Shown one piece after another: positions 17,357-27,098 of a stretch of 64,000 bases of DNA. Both the position numbers and the translations under genes were made by a program. This DNA comes from Pseudomonas wayambapalatensis. GTDB taxonomy: Bacteria > Pseudomonadota > Gammaproteobacteria > Pseudomonadales > Pseudomonadaceae. The stretch is taken from assembly GCA_014268975.2 (NCBI GenBank), contig CP077096.1, forward strand, positions 2,393,501-2,457,500. The letters run 5' to 3'. Every line of letters starts with the position of its first letter. Within the stretch, counting starts at the first letter, position 1. Below the pieces are notes generated by a model. The model searched no databases, had not been told where the DNA came from, and was given only the letters and a program-made list of their open reading frames with translations.

Positions 17357-18259
17357 ATGGACCTACGTGACCTGACCTATTTCGCCACCATCGCCGAACT
17401 CGGCCACTTGGGGCGCGCCGCACAGCAACTCAACCGCAGCCAGCCGGCGCTGAGCAAAAGCATCCAGCGCCTTGAAGAATCCCTGGGCGCGCGGCTGTTC
17501 CAGCGCGACGGAAGGCGCATCAAGCTGACCGATGCCGGCGCTTTGTTGCTGGCGCGTGGCAAGCAGTTGCAGGTGAGCATCGCCGAGACCGAGCGTGAAG
17601 TACGCGACTTCGCCAGCGGCCTGGTGGGCAATATCCGCCTGGGCTGCGCGGCGAGCATGGCCGAGCACCTGCTGCCGCAACTGACCGCTTCGCTACTGGA
17701 GCGGGCGCCGGAGCTGACCTTGAAGCTGTCGATCGGCCAGGACGACATGCTCAAGGACTCGCTGCGCTCAGGCCGGCTGGACGCGATCATCTGCGGCCTG
17801 ATCGTCGACGATCCGCAGTTCCGTTCCTACCCCATCCTGCAGGACGAAGCGGTGGTGGTGGCCAGCGCCGATCATCCGGTGTTCTCGGGTGAGGTGCAGT
17901 TGAAGGACCTGTGCACCTACCGCTGGGTGCTGGCGGCACCGACGGTGACGGCGCGGCGCTGGATCGACAATGTGTTCAGCAGCCATCAGTTGCCGCTGCC
18001 CGAGGTGCAGATCGAGACCAACTCGATTTCGCTGCTGCCCCGGCTGATCGCCAAGACCCGCCTGCTGAGCTTTGCCGCGCGCGAGACGCTGGAGCACGGG
18101 CTGGGCATGGCATGGTTGCGCGAAGTGCCGCTGGAGGCCACCACCATGCGCCGCACGGTTGGGGTGACCGTGCGTGCCGAAGGGTATCTGCCGCCGGCGG
18201 CGGGGGCGATGGTGGAATTGCTGAGAAATGCCGGAGATGGGTTCTTTCGCGGGGATTGA
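17357..18259 (+). CDS. LysR-family transcriptional regulator
   Basis: 300 residues with the LysR N-terminal winged helix (M-D-L-R-D-L-T-Y-F-A-T-I-A-E-L-G-H-L-G-R-A-A-Q-Q-L spread over residues 1-25) and a substrate-binding domain from about residue 90. It is transcribed away from abrB and glcDEF, the usual layout for a LysR activator of the divergent operon. I therefore infer that it controls the transporter and possibly glycolate oxidation. Confidence 0.9.
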   Translation: MDLRDLTYFATIAELGHLGRAAQQLNRSQPALSKSIQRLEESLGARLFQRDGRRIKLTDAGALLLARGKQLQVSIAETEREVRDFASGLVGNIRLGCAASMAEHLLPQLTASLLERAPELTLKLSIGQDDMLKDSLRSGRLDAIICGLIVDDPQFRSYPILQDEAVVVASADHPVFSGEVQLKDLCTYRWVLAAPTVTARRWIDNVFSSHQLPLPEVQIETNSISLLPRLIAKTRLLSFAARETLEHGLGMAWLREVPLEATTMRRTVGVTVRAEGYLPPAAGAMVELLRNAGDGFFRGD

Positions 18260-18312
18260 TGGCTGATAGATGGCTGATAGTGCGCCGCAACCCGAGACTT
18301 GCGGGGGCTTTT

Positions 18313-18350
18313 GTGGGCGCGGCGGTTCGGCGCCCCGACTTGCCCGCGAT
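18313..18350. repeat. REP-like repeat
   Basis: GTGGGCGCGGCGGTTCGGCG followed by CCCCGACTTGCCCGCGA. The core recurs almost unchanged at about 23240-23274. It lies between the LysR gene and the DUF6124-like gene. Confidence 0.6.
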
Positions 18351-18375
18351 GGGCCGCACTGCGGCCCTGGCGATC

Positions 18376-18669
18376 TCAGCCTTGAACGTGCTGCTCGACC
18401 CCATCCAGCAAGGATTCGACCAGCGCCTTGCAGGCATCGAGCCCATGATCATTGCTCAGCAGCAGATCCCGACAGATGCCGGTGGCCAGTTCCATGGCGG
18501 TCTGGTTTGCCGCTGAAGCGCCTTTGAGCAGGGTGGACAAGTGCACCAGCGCGTCTTCGGCCGCGACACCGGCACAGACCGCAAACAGTGCACGATGGCT
18601 ACCGTCGCAGCTACCGAAATGCGCAGGCGCGGTGGTGGGTGTAGGGGGATCGGGCAAGCCTTTCGTCAT
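18376..18669 (-). CDS. DUF6124/DUF3077-like small protein
   Basis: 97 residues with an A-P-A-H-F segment and L-F-A-V-C-A-G-V-A-A-E-D-A-L-V-H-L-S-T-L-L, the pattern of small Pseudomonas proteins annotated DUF6124/DUF3077. The ATG at 18669 is chosen because GGAG sits 8 nt upstream; an in-frame upstream extension to 18714 lacks one. Unknown function; monocistronic. Confidence 0.6.
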   Translation of the reverse strand: MTKGLPDPPTPTTAPAHFGSCDGSHRALFAVCAGVAAEDALVHLSTLLKGASAANQTAMELATGICRDLLLSNDHGLDACKALVESLLDGVEQHVQG

Positions 18670-18980
18670 TGTGTCGCTCCTTGATTCAATGGAGCCGCCA
18701 CTCAACGTGACCAAACGAATGGGTGGCGACTGTACGCGGGTTGGTCAACCGGGAATCAAGGAAACCGGCGCGCACGGAGGCGCCCCACGCACAGCCGCCA
18801 TAGATCGAGACAGCTGGGGGTATATACCTCCTGCTGAAACGCATAGCGTCGCTAAGTGCGCCTTGATGATTCCAGGTGACCAAACCCGACTGCTGGACTT
18901 ACAGCAGCGCGCAGAGGTTACCGGTCCGAGGGAAGCGTTTCAAGGCGGGGCCACCTCCAGATACATTTCAGGGGGCTCAC

Positions 18981-19433
18981 TCACATGGGCAACAACCGAT
19001 CCTGGATCACTTCCTTCATCACCAGCGTCGAGCTCAGCCGTTTCACATTGGGAATGCTGGTCAGCACCTCGTCATACAGCTTCTGGAACGCCGGCAGGTC
19101 CTTGGCCACCACATGCAGCAGGTAGTCCGGGTCGCCGAACAGGCGCTGTGCCTCGACGATCTGCGGCACCTCGGACACCGCGGCCTCGAAGTCGGCCACT
19201 GGCTGGCGGGTCACCTCGCGCAAGGTGACGAACACCAGCGCCGCAAAGTTCAGGCCCACCGCCGACGGCGCCAGGCGTGCGTGGTAACCGAGGATCGCCC
19301 CAGACGCTTCCAGCGCCTTGAGCCGGCGATGGCAGGGTGAAAGGCTCAGGCCGACACGATCGGCCAGCTCGGTGACCGACAGGCGACCGTCTTTTTGCAG
19401 TTCGGCAAGGATTTTTCGATCAGTGCGATCCAT
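18981..19433 (-). CDS. Lrp/AsnC-family transcriptional regulator
   Basis: 150 residues: M-D-R-T-D-R-K-I-L-A-E-L-Q-K-D-G-R at the start, helix-turn-helix S-V-T-E-L-A-D-R-V-G-L-S near 19-30, then the AsnC ligand domain (V-F-V-T-L-R, residues about 78-145). Start set at the canonical M-D-R-T-D ATG although no strong ribosome binding site is seen. Divergent from a LysE-family exporter 110 bp away, the classic pairing of an Lrp-type sensor with an amino-acid exporter, so the ligand is probably an amino acid. Confidence 0.9.
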   Translation of the reverse strand: MDRTDRKILAELQKDGRLSVTELADRVGLSLSPCHRRLKALEASGAILGYHARLAPSAVGLNFAALVFVTLREVTRQPVADFEAAVSEVPQIVEAQRLFGDPDYLLHVVAKDLPAFQKLYDEVLTSIPNVKRLSSTLVMKEVIQDRLLPM

Positions 19434-19543
19434 GGGGGAGAATCTTTCAAGGTGTTCAAGGTTGTCAGCAATATACGAAAGATAATCCCCGGGCGGAATC
19501 CGTAATCTTCCTTTCAACCAGACCCCTGAAAGGAACACCCGAA

Positions 19544-20158
19544 ATGACCCTCAGTGTATTGGCCGCGTTCTGGGCCGTGTCGTTGCTGTTCGTCATCACC
19601 CCCGGCGCCGACTGGGCTTACGCGATCTCGGCAGGCATGCGCGGGCGTTGGGTGATGCCGGCGGTGGCCGGAATGCTGTCGGGGCATTTCATGGCCACCC
19701 TGGTAGTGGCGGCCGGGGTCGGCAGCCTGATTGCCGGGCACCCGCTGGCGCTGATGCTGCTGACCCTCGCCGGTTGCCTGTACCTGCTCTGGCTGGGCGG
19801 CAACCTGTTGCTCAAGCCGGCGGCGCCACAGGCGGGGCTGGAGCTGGCAGGGGAGACCGGTTCGCGCTGGGCGCTGCGCGGGTTCTGCGTGAGCGGGCTC
19901 AACCCGAAGGTGTTCCTGCTGTTCCTGGCCTTGTTGCCGCAATTCACCGACCCGACCTCAAGCTGGCCGTTGCCGCTGCAGATCCTCCTGTTGGGCCTGG
20001 TGCACCTGTGCAGTTCGCTGGTGATCTACCTGATGGTGGGCTACGGCGCCAAGGCCGTGCTGGGCACACGGCCGCAGGCAGCGAAGATCGTCGGCCGGGT
20101 CTCTGGCGCGGTGATGATCGCGATTGCGTTGGGCTTGATGCTCGGGCAGCTTGGTTGA
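19544..20158 (+). CDS. LysE/RhtB-family amino-acid exporter
   Basis: 204 residues with about six spans. The motif T-P-G-A-D-W-A-Y-A-I-S near residue 16 replaces the common P-G-P-N, and G-F-C-V-S-G-L-N-P-K-V-F-L-L-F near 110 is the conserved second-half motif. Divergent Lrp-type regulator next door. Likely exports an amino acid or homoserine lactone-like compound. Confidence 0.87.
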   Translation: MTLSVLAAFWAVSLLFVITPGADWAYAISAGMRGRWVMPAVAGMLSGHFMATLVVAAGVGSLIAGHPLALMLLTLAGCLYLLWLGGNLLLKPAAPQAGLELAGETGSRWALRGFCVSGLNPKVFLLFLALLPQFTDPTSSWPLPLQILLLGLVHLCSSLVIYLMVGYGAKAVLGTRPQAAKIVGRVSGAVMIAIALGLMLGQLG

Positions 20159-20246
20159 GCGCAGCACCTTGCACTGACGGGCGTTCCAAGGTCGGCCCCA
20201 CTGCGGATACACTCTGCGCTCTCTCCGCACGCCAAGGATGCGCCCG

Positions 20247-20879
20247 ATGCCCGAGTCCTCCCACCTGCTGGCCTTTGCCCTGATCGCACTGGGCATGGTC
20301 CTGACCCCCGGACCGAACATGGTCTACCTGATTTCCCGTTCGATCTGCCAGGGGCGGGTTGCCGGGCTGATTTCCCTGGGCGGTGTCGCCCTGGGCTTCG
20401 TGTTCTACATGCTCTGCGCGGCGCTCGGTATCACTGCGTTGGTGATGGCCGTGCCCTATGCCTATGACGCATTGCGCATCGGCGGCGCGCTGTACTTGCT
20501 GTACCTGGCCTGGCAGGCGCTCAAGCCCGGAGGACGCTCGCCGTTCCAGGTCCGCGACCTGCCGGCCGACAGCCCGCGGCGGTTGTTCATGATGGGCTTT
20601 CTGACCAACCTGCTGAACCCCAAGATCGCGGTCATGTACCTGTCGCTGATGCCGCAGTTCATCGAGCCGGGCCACGGCAGCGTGCTGCTGCAATCGCTGG
20701 TTCTGGGCTCCACGCAGATCATCATCAGCGTCACGGTCAATGCGATCATCGCCCTGATGGCCGGTTCCATCGCCGTGTTTCTTGCTGGGCGCCCGCTGTG
20801 GCAACAGGCACAGCGCTGGTTGATGGGCACGGTATTGGCCGCGCTGGCGGTGCGCATGCTGGCTGAAGGGCGTCGCTGA
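20247..20879 (+). CDS. LysE/RhtB-family exporter
   Basis: 210 residues, six spans, with intact T-P-G-P-N-M-V-Y-L-I-S-R-S near residue 20 and F-L-T-N-L-L-N-P-K-I-A-V-M-Y near 120. Start taken at the ATG at 20247 (M-P-E-S-S-H); an ATG 9 nt upstream is also possible. Second LysE exporter in a row, on the same strand as the previous gene with an 88-bp gap; the two differ enough to have separate substrates. Confidence 0.86.
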   Translation: MPESSHLLAFALIALGMVLTPGPNMVYLISRSICQGRVAGLISLGGVALGFVFYMLCAALGITALVMAVPYAYDALRIGGALYLLYLAWQALKPGGRSPFQVRDLPADSPRRLFMMGFLTNLLNPKIAVMYLSLMPQFIEPGHGSVLLQSLVLGSTQIIISVTVNAIIALMAGSIAVFLAGRPLWQQAQRWLMGTVLAALAVRMLAEGRR

Positions 20880-20978
20880 ACGCGCTGATGCACAGGCGGA
20901 TGGAACATCTGCGCCGCGCGGGTTTCATATCCTCAGATACTCAATACAGTGCCTGGAAACACTGATGGTCTGCATGAC

Positions 20979-23207
20979 ATGAAATCACTACAGGACCGTG
21001 ATACCGAACACGCTCGGCGCCCGGAGCCCGGCTTTCTGATCAACGGCGGCACGGTCGGCTCGCTGCTGCAGAGCCTGGAATGGACCGAATCGCCGCTTGG
21101 CGCCCCAGGCAGCTGGTCAACCGGCCTGCAGACGCTGATGGCCACCATCCTCCCGGCCAAGGCTCAGATCGTGCTGTTCTGGGGGCCCGAGTACGTGGCG
21201 CTCTACAACGATGCCTACGCCCCGACCATCGGTGCCAAGCACCCGCGTGCACTGGGGCGGCCGGCCCGCGAGCACTGGAGCGAATTGTGGGACGACCTCG
21301 AACCGTTGCTGCGCAATGTGCGTGAAACCGGCGAGACCTTCTCGGCGCGCGACCGGCCGTTCTACATCGAGCGCCGGGGCCTGGGCGAGACCGCCTATTT
21401 CGATGTCTCCTATTCGGCGGTACGCGAGGCCGATGGTAGCGTGGGTGGGGTGCTGTGCATCGTCACCGAGACCACCGAGCGCGTGCAGTTCGAGCGGCGT
21501 CAGTCGTTCCTGCTGGCGTTGGGCCGAGCGCTGCCGGAGATGGACGAACCCGAGGCGATCGAGACCTATGCCACGCGCCTGCTTGGTGAGGAGCTGGGCG
21601 CCTCCCGGGTGTTCTTCGCCGAGGACCTGGGCGATGACGAACGCTATGTCGTCGCCCGTGACTGGGTCGATGGGGTGCCGTCGCAAACGGGGGAGCACTT
21701 CTGGCGCCAACATGTCGGCTTGTTGCGTGAGCAATTGCAGGCGGGTCATGAGGTGCATGGCGACTACCCGGCTGGCGCCTCCAGGGACCTGTGCGCCAGC
21801 CTGAAGGTGCCGCTGCTGCGCGGCGGCGTGCTCGAGGCCATGCTGTGCGTCTACTTCAATCGCCCCCATGTATTCGCCGACGATGAGTGCCGGCTGGTGG
21901 AAGAGGCGGCCAAGCAGACCTGGTCGGCGATCATCCACGCCCGCGCCGAGCGGGCATTGCGCGCCAGCTCCGCACACCTGGAGGCCACGCTGGCCGAACT
22001 GATGACGCTCAATGCCACGCTGGAGGAACGGGTTGCCAGCATGCTGGCCGAGCGTGAGTCCGATCTCATGCAACTGCATGAGGCGCGCAAGATGGAGGCC
22101 GTTGGTCAACTGACCGGCGGCATTGCCCATGATTTCAACAACATGCTCACCCCGATCATCGCCTCGCTGGAGCTGATCGCCCGACGCCCGGACGACGCGG
22201 CGCGTTCGACGCGTCTGATCGAAGGCGCGCTGCAGGCGGCGGAGCGGGCACGCAGCCTGGTCGGCCGCCTGCTCAGCTTCGCTCGGCGCCAGACGCTCAA
22301 GCCCCAGCCTGTTTCCCTCGCGGCACGGGTCGGTGACATGCACGAATTGATCACGCGTTCGCTGGGGCCGACCATCGAGGTGCAGGTCGATATCGACCCG
22401 GCGCTGCCGGCGGCCGTCGTGGACCCGCATCAACTGGAGCTGGCGCTGCTCAACCTGGTGATCAACGCGCACGATGCGATGCCGGACGGTGGCAGGCTGA
22501 GGATCAGTGCGGGGCTGGACACCGCGCGGGCAGGTCGGCCGGCGGGGCCGGAGCGAGGGGCGATGGTGCGGCTGGAGGTGGCCGATAACGGCTGCGGCAT
22601 GAGCGATGAGGTGCTGGCACGCTGCTGCGAGCCCTTCTATTCCACCAAGGGCACGTGCAAGGGCACCGGGCTTGGCCTGCCGATGGTGCAGGGGCTTGCG
22701 ATGCAGTCTGGCGGCGGATTCGCCATTCGTTCGCAGCCGGGGCAAGGCACGACAGCGACACTGTGGCTGCCGATTACCGATGCCGATACGTTGTGTCGGG
22801 ATGAAACTGCGGATGAAGTGTCCAGGCCGACGCGCCCGGTCAGGGTACTGCTGGTGGACGATGAAGCCATCGTGCTTCAGGCCACGGCAATGCAGTTGCG
22901 TGACCTGGGGTATGAAGTGAAAGCGGTCATGAGCGCGGCCGAGGCCGAGCAGGTGCTGGAGCAGGGGTTTGCCGTGGAAGTGCTGGTGACCGACCAGATG
23001 ATGCCCGAGCGTACCGGCGCCGAGTTCGCCCAGGGGCTGCGGCGGCGTATGCCAGGGCTGCCGGTGTTGATCATCACCGGCTTTGCCAACCTTACGCCCA
23101 GTGAGCTCTGTGGTTTCGAGGTGTTGCGCAAGCCGTTCCGGCAGGCGGAGCTGGCGCAGAGCCTGGCGCGGTTACTGCCGCTGGTTTGCGCGCAAGCCGA
23201 GCGCTGA
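20979..23207 (+). CDS. Hybrid sensor histidine kinase/response regulator (PAS-GAF-HisKA-REC)
   Basis: About 742 residues and no membrane span, so a cytoplasmic sensor. Order: PAS-like domain (about 10-155), GAF-like domain (160-320), coiled coil (335-370), HisKA with phospho-acceptor His near 384 in G-G-I-A-H-D-F-N-N, HATPase with D-N-G-C-G-M and G-T-G-L-G-L-P, then a receiver with acidic D-D-E and phospho-acceptor Asp near 672 in V-T-D-Q-M-M-P-E. I use the ATG at 20979; a GTG at 20949 is an alternative. It faces a similar kinase gene across a REP-bearing gap. Signal unknown. Confidence 0.87.
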   Translation: MKSLQDRDTEHARRPEPGFLINGGTVGSLLQSLEWTESPLGAPGSWSTGLQTLMATILPAKAQIVLFWGPEYVALYNDAYAPTIGAKHPRALGRPAREHWSELWDDLEPLLRNVRETGETFSARDRPFYIERRGLGETAYFDVSYSAVREADGSVGGVLCIVTETTERVQFERRQSFLLALGRALPEMDEPEAIETYATRLLGEELGASRVFFAEDLGDDERYVVARDWVDGVPSQTGEHFWRQHVGLLREQLQAGHEVHGDYPAGASRDLCASLKVPLLRGGVLEAMLCVYFNRPHVFADDECRLVEEAAKQTWSAIIHARAERALRASSAHLEATLAELMTLNATLEERVASMLAERESDLMQLHEARKMEAVGQLTGGIAHDFNNMLTPIIASLELIARRPDDAARSTRLIEGALQAAERARSLVGRLLSFARRQTLKPQPVSLAARVGDMHELITRSLGPTIEVQVDIDPALPAAVVDPHQLELALLNLVINAHDAMPDGGRLRISAGLDTARAGRPAGPERGAMVRLEVADNGCGMSDEVLARCCEPFYSTKGTCKGTGLGLPMVQGLAMQSGGGFAIRSQPGQGTTATLWLPITDADTLCRDETADEVSRPTRPVRVLLVDDEAIVLQATAMQLRDLGYEVKAVMSAAEAEQVLEQGFAVEVLVTDQMMPERTGAEFAQGLRRRMPGLPVLIITGFANLTPSELCGFEVLRKPFRQAELAQSLARLLPLVCAQAER

Positions 23208-23239
23208 CGCTGGTTTTGCTGAGCGTGGGCATTTTTTGT

Positions 23240-23338
23240 GGGGGCGGCGGTTCGGCGCCCCGACTTGCCCGCGAATACGGGCGCAGCCCGTGCCATACAA
23301 AGCGGTGCCCTTTTCGCGGGCAAGCCCGCTCCTACAGA
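23240..23338. repeat. REP-type repeats between the two hybrid kinases
   Basis: The unit GCGGCGGTTCGGCGCCCCGA (shared with 18319 onward) is followed by a second palindrome, TTCGCGGGCAAGCCCGCTCC then TACAGATC. The repeats fill the gap between convergent genes, a common REP position, and may stop transcription from both sides. Confidence 0.65.
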
Positions 23339-23377
23339 TCCAGCTCTCACAGATCCAACGGACAGGGTGCAAGGCCG

Positions 23378-25564
23378 TTACAGGTGTTGTGTCAGCACTT
23401 TGTCCAGCAACTGGCACACCTGCTCGGCCGAATATGGCTTGGCCAGGAAGGCGAAGCCCTGGTGGCCGCCTTCGGCAATGGCATCACTGTAGCCGGAGGT
23501 GAGGATCACCGGCAGTTGCGGCCTGGTGCGGCGCAGTTCCCGGGCCAGAGCCAGGCCTCCCATGCCGGGCATTACCACGTCGGAAAACACCACATCGAAG
23601 CCCCGTGGTGTCATGTGCAACTGCGCCAGTGCATCCTCGGCACTGGTCGCCCAGCTGATCTGGTAGCCATGGTCCTTGAGAATCTGCGCGGTAAAGCTGC
23701 CGACGTCGCGGTTATCCTCCACCACCAGGATGCGCCGTGGCCGGCTGTCGATCGATGGGTTTGCCGCGCTGGCGAGGCTTTGTTCAGCTTCCGGTGTCGG
23801 GACCTGAGGCAGGTACAGGGTGAAGGTGGTGCCCTGGCCTGGCACGCTGGTGACCTGCACATCGCCGCCGGACTGCTTGACGAAGCCGAACACCTGCGAA
23901 AGGCCCAGGCCCGTGCCGTGGCCCGAGGGCTTGGTGGTGAAGAATGGGTCGAAGATGCGCTCCAGCAGTTCGTGGGCGATCCCGACGCCGCTGTCGATCA
24001 CCGAGATCGCCGCGAACACGCCCGGCTGCCCCGCTTGCCCACGTTGCCCCGGCATCACCTGGTCAGGCTGCAGGTGCAGGCGCAGCGTGCCTTCGCCGCT
24101 CATGGCGTCGCGGCCGTTGATCATCAGGTTGATCACCGCCGTTTCCAACTGGCCGAGGTCGGCGCGGATATGGCAGGGCGTGTCGGGCAGCTCAAGTTTG
24201 ACCTGGATCCGTGCGCCGGTAGCGGTGTCGAGCATTTCGGCCATCGCCGCCAACTGCGGCCCGACTTCGAACACTTGCGGGCTCAGGGCCTGGCGCCGCG
24301 CGAAAGCGAGCAGTTGGCCAGTGAGCTTGGCGCCGCGATCGACGGTGTCTGAGACGGTCTTGAGGTAGCGCTGGCGGCGGCTGTCGTCGAGGTCCGGGCG
24401 CTGCAGGAAATGCAGCGACGAGCGGATGATGGTCAGCAGGTTGTTGAAGTCGTGGGCGACGCCCCCGGTGAGCTGGCCGATGGCTTCGAGCTTCTGGGCC
24501 TGACGCAGCACGGCCTCGGTGTGCAGCAACTGTGCGGTACGTTCTTCGACACGCTGCTCAAGGGTAACGTTGAGCGACTCGAGCGCCTGCACCGCTTCGT
24601 GTACTTCGGCGTGTGCCTGAACCCGCTGGATGTGCGCCCAACTGCGTTCGGTGACTTCGCTGATCAGCGCCTGTTCGTAGCCGGTCCAGACACGCGGCTG
24701 CTTGTCATGGATGGCCATCAACGCCGTCAGGCGCCCATCCTTGATCAGCGGCATGCAGATGGTCGCCGTGATGCCGATGGCCTGGAAGGTCGCGGCCTCC
24801 TGCGGTTCGAGCTCGCTTAGGTTGTCGTTGATCACCAGCGTCAGCCCCGCGCGCAGGCGCTGCACGGCGAGGCGGCCGAAGTCGGCGAGATGGTACTGGC
24901 CGAGCAGGCGTGGCGAGCCGGGCGTGACCCAGTCGCCGCAGATGGTGAAGCCGTCCTGATCGGGCTCCATCACGGCGTAGGCGCAGCTCGACAGACGCAG
25001 GTGTTCGCCCAGCTTGCGGGTGGTGATGGCCAGGATCCGGTCCGGGTCGGTGGCGTTGGCCACGGCGCGGCCGAGGTCGTCGAGGAAGTTCAGGCGGTGG
25101 TTGGCGACCACGCTGGCCGTGGTTTCGGTGACAGTGTCGAGCATGCCGACGATCTGGCCGTCCTGGTCGCGGATCGGGCTGTAGCAGAACGTGAAGTAGG
25201 CACGCTCCGGCCCGTTGTGGCGGTCGATGACCAGCGGGAAGTCTTCGATGTATACCGCCTCGCCGCCCAGGGCGCGGCGGGCCATGGCGCCGATATCGTT
25301 CCAGGCTTCATGCCAGACGTGGCTGAAGGGCCGACCGAGGGCTGGGGGCTTGCCGCCGAGGATTTCGCTGAAGGCGTCGTTGTGCAGGGTGATCAGGTCA
25401 TTGCCCCACAGCACTGCTTGCGGGAAGCGCGAGGCCAGGCACAAGGCCACGGTAGTCTTGAGCACGTCGGGCCAGGCATCCAGTGGGCCCAGGGGCGTTT
25501 TTGCCCAGTCGTGATTGCGGATGCGTTCGGCCATGAGCCCGCCGCCTTCCAGCCATTTCGCCAT
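23378..25564 (-). CDS. Hybrid sensor histidine kinase/response regulator (PAS-GAF-HisKA-REC)
   Basis: 728 residues with the same order as its convergent neighbour: PAS (about 15-155), GAF (165-310), coiled coil, HisKA with His near 371 in G-G-V-A-H-D-F-N-N, HATPase (G-H-G-T-G-L-G-L-S) and a C-terminal receiver with Asp near 662 in V-F-S-D-V-V-M-P-G. No membrane span. Both proteins begin with a similar 'W-x-x-T-P-L-G-P/S-P-L-G-A' segment, so they look like paralogues. Start could also be the ATG at 25534. Confidence 0.87.
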   Translation of the reverse strand: MAKWLEGGGLMAERIRNHDWAKTPLGPLDAWPDVLKTTVALCLASRFPQAVLWGNDLITLHNDAFSEILGGKPPALGRPFSHVWHEAWNDIGAMARRALGGEAVYIEDFPLVIDRHNGPERAYFTFCYSPIRDQDGQIVGMLDTVTETTASVVANHRLNFLDDLGRAVANATDPDRILAITTRKLGEHLRLSSCAYAVMEPDQDGFTICGDWVTPGSPRLLGQYHLADFGRLAVQRLRAGLTLVINDNLSELEPQEAATFQAIGITATICMPLIKDGRLTALMAIHDKQPRVWTGYEQALISEVTERSWAHIQRVQAHAEVHEAVQALESLNVTLEQRVEERTAQLLHTEAVLRQAQKLEAIGQLTGGVAHDFNNLLTIIRSSLHFLQRPDLDDSRRQRYLKTVSDTVDRGAKLTGQLLAFARRQALSPQVFEVGPQLAAMAEMLDTATGARIQVKLELPDTPCHIRADLGQLETAVINLMINGRDAMSGEGTLRLHLQPDQVMPGQRGQAGQPGVFAAISVIDSGVGIAHELLERIFDPFFTTKPSGHGTGLGLSQVFGFVKQSGGDVQVTSVPGQGTTFTLYLPQVPTPEAEQSLASAANPSIDSRPRRILVVEDNRDVGSFTAQILKDHGYQISWATSAEDALAQLHMTPRGFDVVFSDVVMPGMGGLALARELRRTRPQLPVILTSGYSDAIAEGGHQGFAFLAKPYSAEQVCQLLDKVLTQHL

Positions 25565-25680
25565 GAGGTTTGCCGCTTCGTTTGCATGGAAGGGATAGGT
25601 TGCACCGAGAATGTCGGGCTGGCGAGAAATTTGTGGGGTTGTTTGGGTGCCGGGCCGTTGCGCGATAGGCGCGGGCCTGC

Positions 25681-26244
25681 TCAGCGCATGAAGTGCACTT
25701 TGCCGGTGTCGTCATTGCCCATGTAGATGCCATACACCCCGGCCTGGCGTTCGAGGATGTAGCGTTCGAGGATCTGGCGGATCGCCGGGTAGTAGATTGC
25801 GTCCCAGGGAATGTCCTCGGGCGCGAAGAAACGATAATCGAGGGTCTCGGCGCCGAACTGGCCCGTCTCTTCGCTGGCGATGGCGCGGAAGATGATGTAC
25901 ACCTCGCTGATCTGCGGCACGCTGAAGATCGAGTAGGGCGAGACGATGTCGGCGCGTACGCCGGTTTCTTCCCAGACTTCGCGCAGCGCCGCTTGCTCGG
26001 TGGTTTCGCCGGCCTCCATGAAGCCTGCAGGCAGGGTCCAGGTCCCGGGGCGTGGCGGGATGGCACGTTGGCACAGCAGGTACTTGCCGTCGCGTTCGAT
26101 GATGCAGCCGGCGATGATCTTCGGATTGATGTAGTGGATATAGCCGCAGGCGGGGCAGTGCAGGCGCTCGTGGGTGTCGCCGCTGGGAACGCCCCGGTCC
26201 AGTGCCGTGGTGCAGTGCGGGCAGTAGCGCGGGGCGTTGGGCAT
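25681..26244 (-). CDS. NUDIX hydrolase with N-terminal zinc ribbon
   Basis: 187 residues. A zinc ribbon (C8-P-H-C11 and C30-P-A-C33) precedes a NUDIX domain whose box G-x5-E-x7-R-E-V-x-E-E-x-G spans residues 74-96 intact. Similar to NudC-like or ADP-ribose-type pyrophosphatases. It begins 21 bp after the GntR gene on the same strand and could be the last gene of that transcript. Confidence 0.88.
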   Translation of the reverse strand: MPNAPRYCPHCTTALDRGVPSGDTHERLHCPACGYIHYINPKIIAGCIIERDGKYLLCQRAIPPRPGTWTLPAGFMEAGETTEQAALREVWEETGVRADIVSPYSIFSVPQISEVYIIFRAIASEETGQFGAETLDYRFFAPEDIPWDAIYYPAIRQILERYILERQAGVYGIYMGNDDTGKVHFMR

Positions 26245-26265
26245 GATCGGTGGCCTGTGTGGGGG

Positions 26266-27012
26266 TTAAATGCGTGGATCCTTCAGCGCCAGGGGCTCGA
26301 CCATGTCGCGGACCTTGGCATTGTCGTCCTGCTTCTGGCGCAGGTAGTCCAGCGCGACCTTGGCGGCGGCGCGTACATGGTCGACCGACGCCTGGTGAGC
26401 GGCCAGCGGATCGCCGCTCTTGATGGCCTCGACCATCTTCTCCATTTCACGGTTGCTGGCGCCGCGGCGGTTTTCCTGCGAGACCGAGGTGGCGCGCAGA
26501 TAGCTGATACGGGCCTGCAACTGACGCAGCTGGGTGGCGGCGACGTGGTTGCCGGAGCCTTCGAGCAGCACATCGTAGAAGCCCTGTACCGAATCGAGCA
26601 CCTGCTGCAGTTCGCCTTCCTCCAGCGCTTCGCGGTTCACGTCCAGGGCGCGCTCCAGGGCGCGGATGTCCTTGGCTTTGGCGTTGAGGGTGAACAGCTG
26701 GACGATCAGGCCTTCGAGCACGCAGCGCAGCTCGTAGATGTCGCGGGCGTCTTCCAGGGTGATGATGGCCACGCGCGGGCCCTTGGCGTCGGCGAACTCC
26801 ACCAGGCCCTCGGACTCGAGGTGGCGCAGGGCTTCACGCACCGAGGTGCGGCTGACGCCGAGACGGTCGCACAGGTCGCGCTCGACCAGGCGGTCGCCCG
26901 GCAGCAGGTGGAAGTTCATGATCGCCCCGCGCAGCTTGTCGAGCACGATTTCGCGGAGCGTGACGGGGTTGCGGTTGACCTTGAAGCTGTCGTCGAGTGG
27001 CTGGCGTTTCAT
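26266..27012 (-). CDS. GntR/FadR-family transcriptional regulator of the catabolic cluster
   Basis: 248 residues. N-terminal winged helix (L-V-E-R-D-L-C-D-R-L-G-V-S-R-T-S-V-R-E-A-L, residues about 42-62) and an all-helical FCD ligand domain with the D-x3-R pattern (D-I-Y-E-L-R near 92) and histidine-containing metal/ligand positions further on. FadR-type regulators bind short palindromes such as TGGTATACCA; three matching sites lie in the promoters of this cluster. Probably a repressor that releases on binding a pathway acid. Confidence 0.88.
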   Translation of the reverse strand: MKRQPLDDSFKVNRNPVTLREIVLDKLRGAIMNFHLLPGDRLVERDLCDRLGVSRTSVREALRHLESEGLVEFADAKGPRVAIITLEDARDIYELRCVLEGLIVQLFTLNAKAKDIRALERALDVNREALEEGELQQVLDSVQGFYDVLLEGSGNHVAATQLRQLQARISYLRATSVSQENRRGASNREMEKMVEAIKSGDPLAAHQASVDHVRAAAKVALDYLRQKQDDNAKVRDMVEPLALKDPRI

Positions 27013-27098
27013 CAGGTGCGCTCTTTATGAGGCTGTTGCGCCAACGTCGGAGTGCCCCGAACCCAGGCGCTCCTTGCAGTGGTTCGAACAGCCCGCTG

